This document shows, piece after piece, positions 23,501 to 33,721 of a stretch of DNA of 64,000 nt. Source of the stretch: Rhodocollybia butyracea (lineage: Eukaryota; Basidiomycota; Agaricomycetes; Agaricales; Omphalotaceae); the NCBI GenBank assembly GCA_015501585.1, contig JADNRY010000008.1:310001-374000 (forward strand), written 5' to 3'. The notes under the pieces are model-generated. The model did no database searches, had not been told where the DNA came from, and worked only from the letters and a program-made list of their open reading frames with translations. Position 1 is the first letter of the stretch; every line of letters starts with the position of its first letter. Made by a program: the position numbers and the translations under genes.

Positions 23501-25208
23501 CCCTTCCCAAATACATTTATATCCTCAGCCTCAATCACCGGTATGGAACCCAGATGACGACGACGATCTGTTAAGTAGCGGTCAAGTTTCTCCTGTGGGA
23601 TATGGGTCGGGCTTTGGATTCGACTCTGGTACTGAAGATCCAAGAACACCAAAGGCATGGCCAAACCATTATTTTACTGGTCAAACAACAAAGCTGGGAT
23701 CACCATTTGGCTCACGAATTTCTGTCGGAGCTTCGTCTACAGGCCGGAATGGTGATGGACTTCCTCACAAACGAGGTAGTGAAGCGACCTATTCATCAAC
23801 ATCATCCAGTCATTTTCAGGACGATGGTGTATTTAAGTTCACAGAAGCTTTCACATCTCTCGGTAAAGGTCACCCCAGCAAGCGACCGTGGCCGGCTAAC
23901 CGTATCCCGCACGCCAGCCGAGTCTCGAGTTGGTCTGACCCAGTCAGTGCTAGAGATGACGCTCAAGGTGTAAACAGTCATATGCGTAACGGCAGTGATG
24001 CCAGTATAACTGATGACAGTGAGGATCGTCTGAGCAAAGATGAAGAGACGAGATATATGTACGATTCTCGTCCGCATCATGTACGGTCTTCCACTGTTAG
24101 ACCCGCTCCCAATGGTGACACAGGTGATCAGGCACAACGCAGCAGTTCGTCGAACCGAGATCCGACGGAAATCCTTAGACAGAATCGTCCAACAAGTCGA
24201 CAGCGTGAAACTTACAGCAAAGCTAGTAGATCCAAGTCACATCATTGGGAGGATAATATCGCTGAAGAGGAACTAAGTACGACGAGGAAGATGTTGGGAT
24301 TGGTACCCAGACGGAGAAGGAGTTTCCATTCCTTATCAATGTATCGTCCCGACATAAGTAAACTCGACGAAGAAACAGTCACTGACACCCTTGTGGACCG
24401 CCGAACAGTGATAAAGGTGCTACCCATCGATCGAATGAGAATTGACGTCGAACTTTGCGGGTACTATCTCATTATGTGGAGAAGAACAGCGCATCTACTG
24501 AATGTCATTGCAACGCTGCAGGTTCGTATCTTTCTCCTCCGTTGCAGATCCATTTCTTTATTGTTCACGTAGATTATCACTTTCCGGCTATCCGAGACCA
24601 ACGCAAATATGCGCGAACACTATGACGCTCATCTTCCCGACATAGCCGAATTGGAATCCCACCTCAAATCTATCGCAGAAGTCGATCTCGAAAGCGCAAA
24701 CACCTTGAAGATCAGTCAGGCCACGAAAACGCTTTGGTACGAGGCTGAGCAGTTTTTTGTTCCAGACTTGTGGCATATTGCTAGTCCTCCACGCCAGAAA
24801 GTTCTGGCCATGCGTGAAAAGATATTTGGAGCAAGTCGACGGCTTCCGGAAGGTGTACACGGTGCTCACGGACGTTTCAATCGACTCCAGTGGACTTTGG
24901 ACGGTCGAGAACGGCTGGTAGATGCTGAGGGTAAGACAGAGAGCGAAGTCGCAGAGGAAAGAGGGATTGACGCGGAAGGCGCCTTCATTAGTCCGCCCAC
25001 GGAAGACGTGGAGGACGTCGTGGAACACTCCAACATCAAACCAATGTGGCTCCTCAGATTCTTCACAAGCTGGGGCGCAAACTGGGGCGCAACGAAAGGA
25101 AAGGATGTAAAGGCGGAGCCGTCTGCTTCAGTTTCCGGGTTGGTTTCAGAAGAGATACCAGCGCGAGTCAGTGAACCGATTAAAATAGAGAAAGCGGCAT
25201 CGTTGTAA
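20568..25208 (+). CDS. Large STB6-like (Sin3-binding-related) protein
   Basis: About 1,470 aa in five exons. The N-terminal domain starts MALSLLLPVVLPGWTVTQTE, ILLEGYQMYAIGIERRSLVP, VHTGDAAHKITVSALSP; then KPKETPYGTLLVTSLAQF, NLLRMGCSGRSGLTLEEPSD, LVQVSLHIFGYYSPTSFDGL LCD and IIPKDPFLHPRLFTRAL. I associate this block with the N-terminal domain of yeast STB2/STB6, two-hybrid partners of the Sin3 corepressor; this rests on memory. The middle (21500-24300) is Ser/Thr/Pro-rich with a highly charged Lys/Glu/Arg coil near 22380-22500. The C-terminus is helical (YYLIMWRRTAHLLNVIATLQ; REHYDAHLPDIAELESHLKS; LWYEAEQFFVPDLWHIASPP) and ends at the TAA 25206-25208. Introns at 20723-20771, about 21381-21430, 23175-23228 and 24522-24572. 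Function in this fungus is inference. Confidence 0.7.
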
Positions 25209-25381
25209 AAAGGGACTCTGGAATTATCTTATTGTTTATGTTTATGTACTTGCCTTTGGACATACCAACCTATGGAATGTCAATGCCACAGTGTCCGAAG
25301 CTCCGATAGGGTTATACTGGTTACTTGAATCCCACAAAGTGAATCTCTGTCACTAGCAACATCTTCTTCTTTTGAGTAGGG

Positions 25382-27530
25382 CTAGCGAGGATTTTGAACA
25401 AAAACCCTATATTCCTTCTTCCAGCGTGGAACAAAAAAATCTGCACATTCGTCCGATCTAAAATTTTCAATCCTGAAGAAATCCAAGGATTATTGGTCAG
25501 ACTCAACGAGAGGATACATAGCTGCATACTTACGTATCCTCCGTGATAAGGAGCTTGAGGTCGAGCCTTCGAAGGATATTTCCAAAAATAAGATATAGTT
25601 CACACCATGCTGGACTATAAAATAATCAATGAACAAAGCCTTGAACAAAGCACCAGTTCTTCAGACATGCAATAAATACTTGAGTCCTAGACTAGAGGAA
25701 GAGGTGTTCAAATTAATGCTCCCATATGATGCACTGATGAGACTTAACGCTCACCGCATACGAGGTCCTTTGCTGAACGGTGCTAAATCGAGCATCATTT
25801 GACTGGAATCCTCGACTAGCCACCGGTCTGGATTGAATGTATACGGATCTGGAAATATATTTGGATTCATGTGCAAGAACATTGTACTCATTTTGACAAT
25901 CGACCAACAATCGACTGCAGCTTGTTTTCACCATTAGCTGGATTACAAATCAAATAATCACTCACGCCTGAAGGGACCTTCAAGCCACCTATCTCAGGAG
26001 TTGATAGGCCTACAACCCGAGGACAGGGATGGATGACCCCTATTGAGAATCGAAGCACTTCTTTACAGGGTTTTCCGCAAACCTTGGCTTACACCGATTT
26101 TTTTACAAAAATAAATATTTCGTAATTCTAATTGAATCCACAGCCACAAACCCACGAGCCGCGGCTCGGATGCAGCTCCGGGTCACATTACGAGGCTCTC
26201 AATACCACTTCCATACTCTTCTCCAACCGTTTAGCATACTCCCCGCATACGTCCAATGCCACTATGAGCCTTTATAAACATCATGCATCTGGTACACAAA
26301 AAGAACTTGTAGGACCAAAGGAAACTGCATAACTCGACAAACTGAGCTAATAAGCGCCAGGCGCCTAGAGCACTTACGAAATATTTATTTTTGAAAAAAA
26401 AATCGACATATGCCAAGGTTTATGTAATAAATGCAGTCTGCGAGAATATTATGACATAAGCAAGGTCAAAGCGGCGTTTCGCATACCAAATAAGGCAACT
26501 TTGCAAGCACAGCATAACTCATTGGGCGATCTTTATCAAGCCAAGTCCCAACAGTGCACGCGTTGCCGACCGTATCGCTGCCAGCCCCGACAAAGATAAA
26601 TCCTTCATGCACTAGTGATTCCCGTGACGGGCGCTCCTGATCTTTGAGTTCCAGCAGATGATGGAAGACCGTTTCGTGTTCAACCGTTAACAAAGCATCG
26701 GGATTGTCGATTTGGCGCTCGAAGCCGACATTGATATTCACATAACTTTCCATATCGGGTAACAACCACAAGACGAACTTTTGCGGGGCGCTTAAGACAA
26801 GGAAAGGAAAGTGGCGCTCAAACCAGTTCCTTTTCACGTGTTTCTGGATGTCTCGTAGGATGGGATGAGAGAAGCCGGGGCTATCCAGGGTGTCAGGTGA
26901 TTCAGCAAAGCAGTAGGAAGCAATAATGTCCGTGGTAAGTGCCCGGTATGTAACGGCCATAGACACAGCTGTGCTTGGGGAGCTATATTCTTTGGCGAGT
27001 ATAGCTAGCAATTTATCGATCTGAGAACAATTCAGAAGCCCAGGACTTTACAAGCACGGCAGCGACACGCACCTTTTGCTGAATCGTGTACTCAAGGGAC
27101 AACACCGCCCTTCGGGAGAACAATGGCTGCAATAGGTTTCTTCGCTGCCTTGCAGCTTCCGGATCACAGAAGCTAAAAGAGCCTTCGGGGCATGGGCATT
27201 GAAGGCTTGGTAAAATCCAGGTTCCTTTACCAGTGTCGACCCGTATGTATAAATATCATGATACGCTTGACTGTAGTTGAAATGAAGCTGTTGGAATGTA
27301 AGGCTCTGTGTGAAGATACTCAAGCTTTTACTGACGTTGGGACCAACCCTGATCACTGGACCTTATCGATTCGAACATATTTTAGGGTTTATTTAAATAA
27401 TATTGTTATTTCAAAGTTTACAACTTATGGAGTCGATCAATTTCAGTGACTACGCCCCCTCGTCTAACAATGTTATGGTAAGCTTCGTGAGAGCTGCCAG
27501 AATTGGTCATTATGCAGAGGATGGAAGAAT
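25382..27530 (-). pseudogene. Cytochrome P450 pseudogene interrupted by a transposon
   Basis: Recognisable P450 pieces lie in order on the minus strand. The N-terminal hinge is ALYRIFFHPLHN (about 27495-27530), with the following Pro-rich motif deleted, then ILAALTKL in another frame. Next are LHFNYSQAYHDIYTYGSTLV, VTYRALTTDIIASYCFAESP, FPFLVLSAPQKFVLWLLPDM, the I-helix FIFVGAGSDTVGNACTVGTW, PMSYAVLAKLPYL, the K-helix KEVLRFSIGVI, the PERF-like FPDPYTFNPDRW, FSKGPRM, WCELYLIFGNILRRLDLKLL and a short tail to the TAG at 25382-25384. A 359-bp element splits the exon before KEVLRF. The heme-ligand Cys motif expected after GPRM cannot be found, and frames shift at several joins. In type it resembles secondary-metabolism P450s of basidiomycetes. 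It cannot encode a working enzyme as read. Confidence 0.85.
26066..26424. mobile_element. 359-bp non-autonomous TIR transposon (MITE) with TA target duplication
   Basis: Left end CAGGGTTTTCCGCAAACCTTGGC, split here as CAGGGTTTTCCGC then AAACCTTGGC; right end, reverse complemented, CATAAACCTTGGC. Both arms continue inward over about 45 nt to TTACGAAATATTTATTTTTG with few differences. The right arm lacks about 10 nt near its tip. TA flanks it on both sides (26064-26065 and 26425-26426). Removing the element and one TA restores an uninterrupted P450 exon reading TAFIKEVLRF. No transposase is inside. TA duplication fits a Tc1/mariner-like mobiliser. Confidence 0.85.
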
Positions 27531-28414
27531 ATTCTGTAAAGGGCCACTACAAGAATGCAACAAGAACAGTGTAGAAAAATGCAAGATAGAGATAATACAT
27601 GCTGGGGAAGGAAGACAGATGGGAAACTGGACACTGCTCACTGGCCAATTTAACTTGAAGGAATTTCTGAGGATTTCCCATGTCTCACGAGTGAAGCCCA
27701 AATTTCAAGGTTGAATTAGATGGGCACACCCTGTGACGAGCTTATTTTGAATTCATTCACAAAGAGGGAAAAAAACGGCCAGGAGGTCCCTATTGGACCA
27801 GCCAAGGCCTACCCTACGTGCATTCAAGATTACGTCCAGAAAAGTGACTTGCACGCTCGACAAGTTGAACAGGCTTCCCGCCATGCCGTCTTACCGAGCT
27901 CACGTTCCACACGAGCTCGACAGACACAGATTGCACCAATTCAGTGGCATTAATTATGCAATCCCAAGTGTACATTGATGGACACAGATATTGGTCCCTC
28001 CTTGCACCTGAGGATATCAGCCAAGTGATTTAAACCCCACTCAGTCGTATTGCCAGTAACAGTCCAACCCACATTTTTCCATTGGACAACAGCCTGCGTT
28101 TGGCCTGCGTCTCAAGTGCTCTCAGAGGCCATTCAAAGCAAGCTTATAGCATGCAGTCAGAGTTGACTCAGAGACTTAGTGTAGGACTCATATAAATACT
28201 GTATATTGATCCTGAGCGCTATCAAGCAGAGCTTTTACCTCTTACCAATACATAATACTTATTTTGACTCTCAAAATGGCGCAATAGTGGGTCTCTAATT
28301 TGGACGCAGTTACATTCATGTTCAAATACTTAGTATGCATTATTCGTACACAATTTCTCACTCTCGCTCTGAAAAATTTTCCAAAATAAATCAAGAAAAC
28401 CTTTCTATCTGCAT
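27531..28414. other. Intergenic region upstream of the P450 pseudogene
   Basis: About 880 bp with only short open frames and no recognisable domain; it may include the decayed P450 5' end and promoter. Confidence 0.4.
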
Positions 28415-28508
28415 TGTCCCTGGCAGGAGTCGAGCCTGCGTCTTCACGGATTGCTAAGCGGAGAAGCACTGCCACAACGTGATGATCTAACCACTAATCG
28501 ACGGGGAC
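28415..28508 (-). tRNA. tRNA-His (anticodon GTG) with a 22-nt intron
   Basis: Read on the minus strand. Acceptor 5' arm GTCCCCG pairs with CAGGGAC plus discriminator A (one C-A mismatch). The D-arm is GATT-AGTGGTTA-GATC, and the anticodon stem TCACG/CGTGA is perfect. The anticodon loop TTGTGG..C carries GTG and is interrupted after position 37 by a 22-nt intron. The variable loop is AGAC. The T-arm is GCAGG-CTCGACT-CCTGC. D-arm and anticodon loop closely resemble yeast tRNA-His. Length 94 = 72 + 22. The T-loop has C instead of T at position 54. No 3' CCA is encoded, as expected in a nuclear gene. Confidence 0.9.
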
Positions 28509-29027
28509 ATAGTTTATCAGTTTAACTATGGGTACATAAGTTTCCGAATCTTGGAAAAATAGAATGTAAATCGGTTGGTACTTTCCTCCGCGGCCTAGTC
28601 TTTGTAGTTAAGGATGTCTACAGATAATAAGGGGTACCTGCTAGTTCACCATGAACACGAGCGCATGGAATTACTAATTATCATCGAGAACCATCGAGAT
28701 AATGAAATTCTATGATATTTTTGTTAATAGAAAGGGAGACCAGAGATCAGACTACTATAGACGGAGGAGTAATTGATATCGATAAAGAGATGGACGTCAA
28801 GTATCCCACTCATCTTCCTTGTTATATAGGTCTGACAAGTGGTCTAGTTGAAAAACTTTTTCTGAATTACACAACTCCCAGAGAGAGAACCGAAAGCTAA
28901 GGTCTAACTAACATGCCCGGAAAACAACATCGATTACTTGTACTACTTTACATGCACACTGAAGCCACAATAAAGATATTAGAACTGGTCCAGGTCTAAG
29001 GTAGTAACTTGGTGTTCGCGTTATTGA
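28509..29027. other. Intergenic region between tRNA-His and the CCDC47-like gene
   Basis: About 520 bp, AT-rich, no supported coding frame or repeat. Confidence 0.4.
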
Positions 29028-30570
29028 TTATTTTCGGACTGCTTTGCCCTGGCTTTTGCGGATGGAACGCTTGCGCTCACGCTCGAGGATCTGAAATGAG
29101 ATAGGTTAAATGTGTCAAACAACAAAAGACAGAGTATTTAATACCTTTTGTTGTTCAGCAGAACTCAATTTGGATATCCTCTCATCTTCAGCCTTGCGTT
29201 TCGCGGCCTTCTGATCTTCGCGCGCTTGTTCCAACTGAAAGTGTGTAATGAGTCAATCCAGATTCCGAATCATATCATTCTGAGCGAACGAACCTCTTCC
29301 TTCTTTTCTTGCTCGGCTTCAACCTTTAGCGTCTTCTCAAACGCTTCTCTAGTCTTCTTCAATTTTATCTTGGTCTCTGGGCGGAGCGAAACCTTGGAAA
29401 GGGCATCGACAAAAGGAAAGAGCGCAGCAACCAAGGCAGAAGGATCAGAGGCATGAGACGGCGATGGGCAAATTAAATTGAGTATAACATGCTTTTCGGG
29501 CGTAGAAACGGAAGTGGGCCGTTGACGAGGTTGATCTGTCACCTATGGAAGACATATTTTAGAAAGACGAAGGATAAGACGGAGAAGGAAGCGGATACAT
29601 ACAGACAGGGAGCGGAAGTAAGGGGCAATTTTTGGATCCTTGAGTACATCTAGTATCGCGGTATTCTTGAAAATGCTTTCGGTTACATCCGCAAACTCTG
29701 AGCACAAAATCAGAATTACATGGTCTTTGGAGTTTACAGGCTATTTACCCGACATGACAGACAGGTTAGGTGGCAACAGAGTGTTATCCGAAGTCTTGGT
29801 AAAGGTCTGCAGTGCGACAATCTTATAAGAATTATTTATAAAGTTCGAAGCTCGACGCACCAAATCCCATCTGTTATCTCTAATATCCTTAAGCTCATCC
29901 TTGTCAACTACGGCCCAAACAAAGTCATGAGAAAGAGCGGAAGGAAATAGCGTAAAGTCCAATTGAAGGTCGTTCCTAGGGCTATACTGAAGATCGACCA
30001 TAGACCAGACAGTCTGGTATATGGTTTGGAGAAAATCATGATACGGCCTCAGCTTGAAAATGGTGTGAAGTGACGCGACGGAGCGCCTCCCAGTCGAAAA
30101 TATGAAGAAATCAGAGTGACCTTTACAATCGAGTCAACTTTATGGATGCTGACTAGATATTCAGAAAGCGAACATACCATCCCGAACGAGCCCCTTGACA
30201 TGAGGGCTAGAAAACTGGGTTTTGAGCAGGTCCCGGTATACGTTTGCCCTGGTAAAGTGTCTGTTTTTCAAGTTTGTGTTCTGTATCAAGACGATTTACG
30301 CACCATTTCTCAGCTTTTTTGGCGTTTATGGACTGGCCAACGAAGAAGAAAGCCACGTAGAACAATAGGGCCCCTAGGAGGATGGCTTCCGTCTGGAAGT
30401 CTTGATGCGCTTACGCGTCAGTACTTGGTTCAAAAAAATTTACAATGAAAAAGCTGACAAGCTGGGCGGAATACAAGGAACTTCCAGCGGTATTCCACAC
30501 CATCGTATTGTGCAGGAGCGTTGAATGGTGGAGGCGTGATTCGGCCCAAAATATTGACGAAGCTGGCCAT
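29028..30570 (-). CDS. CCDC47-like ER membrane protein (DUF1682)
   Basis: Relatives of CCDC47/calumin are ER membrane proteins; the human protein is part of the PAT complex that helps insert multi-pass membrane proteins. The ATG at 30568-30570 gives MASFVNILGRITPPPFNAPA, QYDGVEYRWKFLVFRPAYFQ, then a transmembrane segment (EAILLGALLFYVAFFFVGQS) and INAKKAEKW. Later exons give FTLFPSALSHDFVWAVVDKD, ELKDIRDNRWDL, LPPNLSVMSEFADVTESIFK, DPKIAPYFRSLSVTDQP. The tail is a basic/acidic coiled coil (KLKKTREAFEKTLKVEAEQE; RKAEDERISKLSSAEQQKIL) ending KSQGKAVRK at the TAA 29028-29030. N-terminal membrane segment, soluble middle and Lys-rich tail match the family. About seven introns. The gene is divergent from the next gene by 102 bp. 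Confidence 0.86.
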
Positions 30571-30672
30571 GACGAGAAAAGCGAGACGCCCAATTCATGA
30601 GATGCCGAAACTACTCCGTGCCTTGCTCCGTGCTGTAGTAATCTAATCTAGAAGTTCTGTTCTCTTTCCACC

Positions 30673-31237
30673 ATGAGCAACAGCTCGGAGGCTCAGTTAC
30701 CAGAGTTCCCTGAGCTTTTAGTAAGTGTATGTTCTGTCATATCTGCACTACACTCTCAACTTTGCTCAGCCCGAACATAACCCCCCAACAAATTATGGGA
30801 AATTTGTCATTTCTGTGCTCAAACGAATGTCTCGAGGAGGCTCTGGAGAACAAAGCATTGACCAGGTTCAACTGCGTAGATGCATAATTCTGTCGTCCAC
30901 GTATCTGGTGGGTAAAGACATTTTTCATCGCACTCTGCATCTCATTGGGTGATAGATTGCTGACACTTGCATGGACTCTGAGCGCGGCGTACAGACTTGG
31001 TTTCTTGGGTTTAGTCGTCTGATCGATGTTATGGTTGCACTCCATGCTAGAAGCGAATTGGACCTTGAAACAATGAATGCTGCTTCAAAAGCCTGCTCTG
31101 AATGCTGGAGTGTCGCGGGTGCTTGGAGAGGACTGGAAGAGTGTCGAGACGGTGTCAAGAAAGTTGCCGTGAGGCTAAAAAAGTTGCTCGACGAAAATGG
31201 GCGGACCTACGGTGGTGAAAGGGTCTATGCGCCATGA
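30673..31237 (+). CDS. Small protein of unknown function (about 150 aa)
   Basis: Not recognised. The ATG at 30673 sits in a good context (CCACCATGAG) and gives MSNSSEAQLPEFPELL. An intron (30721-30771) leads to PEHNPPTNYGKFVISVLKRM, SRGGSGEQSIDQVQLRRCII. A second intron (about 30909-30957) leads to IADTCMDSERGVQTWFLGFS, NAASKACSECWSVAGAWRGL and VKKVAVRLKKLLDENGRTYG, ending ERVYAP at 31237. It is predicted soluble and mostly helical, without signal peptide. Frame, splice sites and start context support a real gene. The tight divergent spacing with the CCDC47-like gene suggests a shared promoter. Confidence 0.65.
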
Positions 31238-31960
31238 CCCCTGTATCATTCATTGCATCTCTAATTAGGTATATGTATCTGTTTCTCTGTAATAATACAT
31301 GTATGTAGCATAGCTTATACCACTTAATTCTTGTGCAACGGTATTTCCGGACTTTATGATACAAAAGTATGTCAAGATGAGCCGAACAGAAAGAGCCCCA
31401 TAAAAAGAGGGGACGAAGGTAAGGAGACAGGAGTGTTATGACCAGTACCCCGACAATCGCAGATTTATAGCATCTGGCGGAGGCGTTCAACTTCAAGGTA
31501 GGGTGGTGGTAATAAATGCAGCTCGACGACGCGTCGACGCGAGAACGAAGGATCAAAAATTAGGCTGAATGAAACGTCGTCCTTCTCGCTCGGACTTTTC
31601 ATTCAAGTTGAAGAACGATAACAGCGAGAGAAAGAAGCGCAATTTATTGGCCTCCGCTACCGTTCCTATGGCAGACTCTTGACGAGAAGAGAACACCCGG
31701 GAAAGACCGTAATTTGGACCGCGTAGCTTCCAGCTGTAATTCGAAACCAATTGCGATTGGATCTCGGGCTATCGGTTCTGATTACATGGTCTTCATCATC
31801 CAGTTTCTAGAATGGTCAGGTGCATTCGGGGTTGACGAGCTCTTCCATTATATACGAGTACGAATATGCAAAGAAGTGGGAGGCCGAAACCTATGGCTTG
31901 CTTTCCCAATATTCGAGCCCACCATACTTCTGAGGTTTCTCATCGTACAATTCACACCCT
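31238..31960. other. Convergent intergenic region
   Basis: About 720 bp between the ends of two convergent genes. Several short antisense frames exist but none shows a start context, splice support or domain. Likely 3' untranslated sequence and spacer. Confidence 0.4.
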
Positions 31961-33417
31961 TTACGATAAGGGATTTCTCCGTATCTTGTCCATCCCCTCG
32001 TTTTCTTCGTGCTCATCTGTATTAGGTACCTCTTTGATAGCTCTCAAGTAGGAAAGCATCACCCAGTTCATACCCCGCATCTCCGTGTCATACCACCAAT
32101 TGATAGCAATGGTAATTCCAGCCTGTTCGACCTGATGATACCAGCCTGATGAAAGCTCGTCAATGCAGTATAACAATTAGACGTGTTATGGTACCAACCA
32201 ACTGGTATATACAGGGTTTCATTTTCAGACAGCGTGACGTGAATTGGGTGGGCTTCTGGAGGTAACCGCCCCTGCAGAAGAGAAGCCCAGCGAACGGGAG
32301 GGGTATCTTTCGAAGAAGGCTGCACGATTAACTCCGAGTCGTGAGGTTTCCGTGCGTAAGTCGCATGGGGATAGAAACGTTCTGAAGAAGCACGTTCAGA
32401 AAAGGCGTCAAATGAAAAAAAGCCATACCATGCAAACAATATCCGTCCGTGGGTGGAAGGAGTAAAAAATGCTTTTGACCGCGAACCACAGTGTATATAT
32501 TTTCGTATGGGTCTATCATTGCAAATAAGCCGTGCTGCTATTATAAGCTCGAGCATGCACTCGCCACTGTGGATACTTGAGACACTGCTACCATCACCTA
32601 TCCACAAATTTACAGCATCTGGTGCTCTGTCTGACAGTAAGAGTCCATCAGACTGATTGGTATTAATTAAAGAAAGAAAACCAGCCAACCTAGTGCTTCA
32701 GTGCACCATTTTACCTCACTCGGTATATATAGGCGAAGAGCCTCAAATTCTGAGGGATCATCTTGCCCCTCGAAAAAGCGAGTGGAATACACGTTTCCGT
32801 TCTGAGATTGAAGGTAGTACGTCCCGGCATCTGAGAGATCTGGCTGTCCGATGAGGGGCAGTAAGGAAAGCATCTTCCTCTATAGCATGTGCATGTACGT
32901 ACCATAGCCTCAGCTGAGAGATTGGCTAACAGGGATTCCATAGTTATCTTCTCCACCGCAGGTTCTACAAAGTATAGTTTCCCGTCAGGTCCACGAGTAA
33001 CCGCATCAGCCCGGCTTTTCTCATATGATTCGTTGAGAGCAGCCATGAGAAGGAACATCAACGACAGACCCATTTGGAGTGGCAGCCACAGATATCAGTC
33101 TCGAGCCCATTTCAGAGATCAGGAAATCGTTTGACCATTCTCGGGCAGAGGCTTTGAGGTCTGCTCAGTTCTGTATCAGCAGTATAAACTTTAGAAGGCA
33201 CACGTTTTACTCTTTATAACGATAGGCCTAGATATTTTTACCGATCTAGCAAACTCCAAGGCAGTTGGGGGTGTTTCGAGTACCTCGATGTGGTTCCCGT
33301 TCAAATCTAAGAAAAAACGCACATGCAGGTCATTATAGTAGTTTGATGAGCAATGATAACACCGACTATACCATGGTATTCTCGAGAAAGCCACTCTAAA
33401 GATGGTGAGCAAGTCAT
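31961..33417 (-). CDS. JMJD7-like JmjC-domain protein, metal site apparently altered
   Basis: Human JMJD7 is an Fe(II)/2-oxoglutarate lysyl hydroxylase. The ATG at 33415-33417 gives [20 protein letters not shown], then [58 protein letters not shown], a substrate-side domain ([20 protein letters not shown]), [96 protein letters not shown] and [20 protein letters not shown]. The distal His of the iron site (GWYH) is present. At the first His, canonical splicing gives IHN-PYENIY instead of the expected IHxDPYENIY, so the Asp ligand is missing. About seven introns. Stop at 31961-31963. Family is clear; activity is doubtful. Confidence 0.87.
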
Positions 33418-33721
33418 AACTTCAAAGGAAGAGCCTGTAAGAGCGCTAATGATTAGATCAACTTATATCCGAACGACTCGCATGTAGCTCGAATTCGAAC
33501 TAAATATTAGGTACTAAGTAACGAGCAAGCTACCACTATACCAAGAATTTCTGCTTTTGTAGAATCTCTTTCACCGTTCGTCGAAATTTATCGTGGTACC
33601 AACTTGGTGTGAGCCATAAGCGCTTAAGCGCCGGTACCGATCACATGGACATACTAGGCTTATTCTCTAACCTCTATACCCTGTATCTTTACGCGCGCCC
33701 TTGTTGTACAAATCTATTCCA
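33418..33721. promoter_or_regulatory. Divergent promoter region (JMJD7-like / ELG1)
   Basis: About 300 bp. It contains a 12-bp perfect palindrome GCGCTTAAGCGC at 33620-33631 and an ACGCGCGCCC block at 33691-33700, about 25 nt before the ELG1 start. The latter resembles MluI cell-cycle-box-like sequences of S-phase genes; that reading is weak. Confidence 0.35.

Noticed and set aside
28242..28475. Minus-strand frame with a peptide resembling a protein N-terminus
   Set aside because: It reads through the tRNA-His gene; the apparent motif is a translation of the tRNA T-arm.
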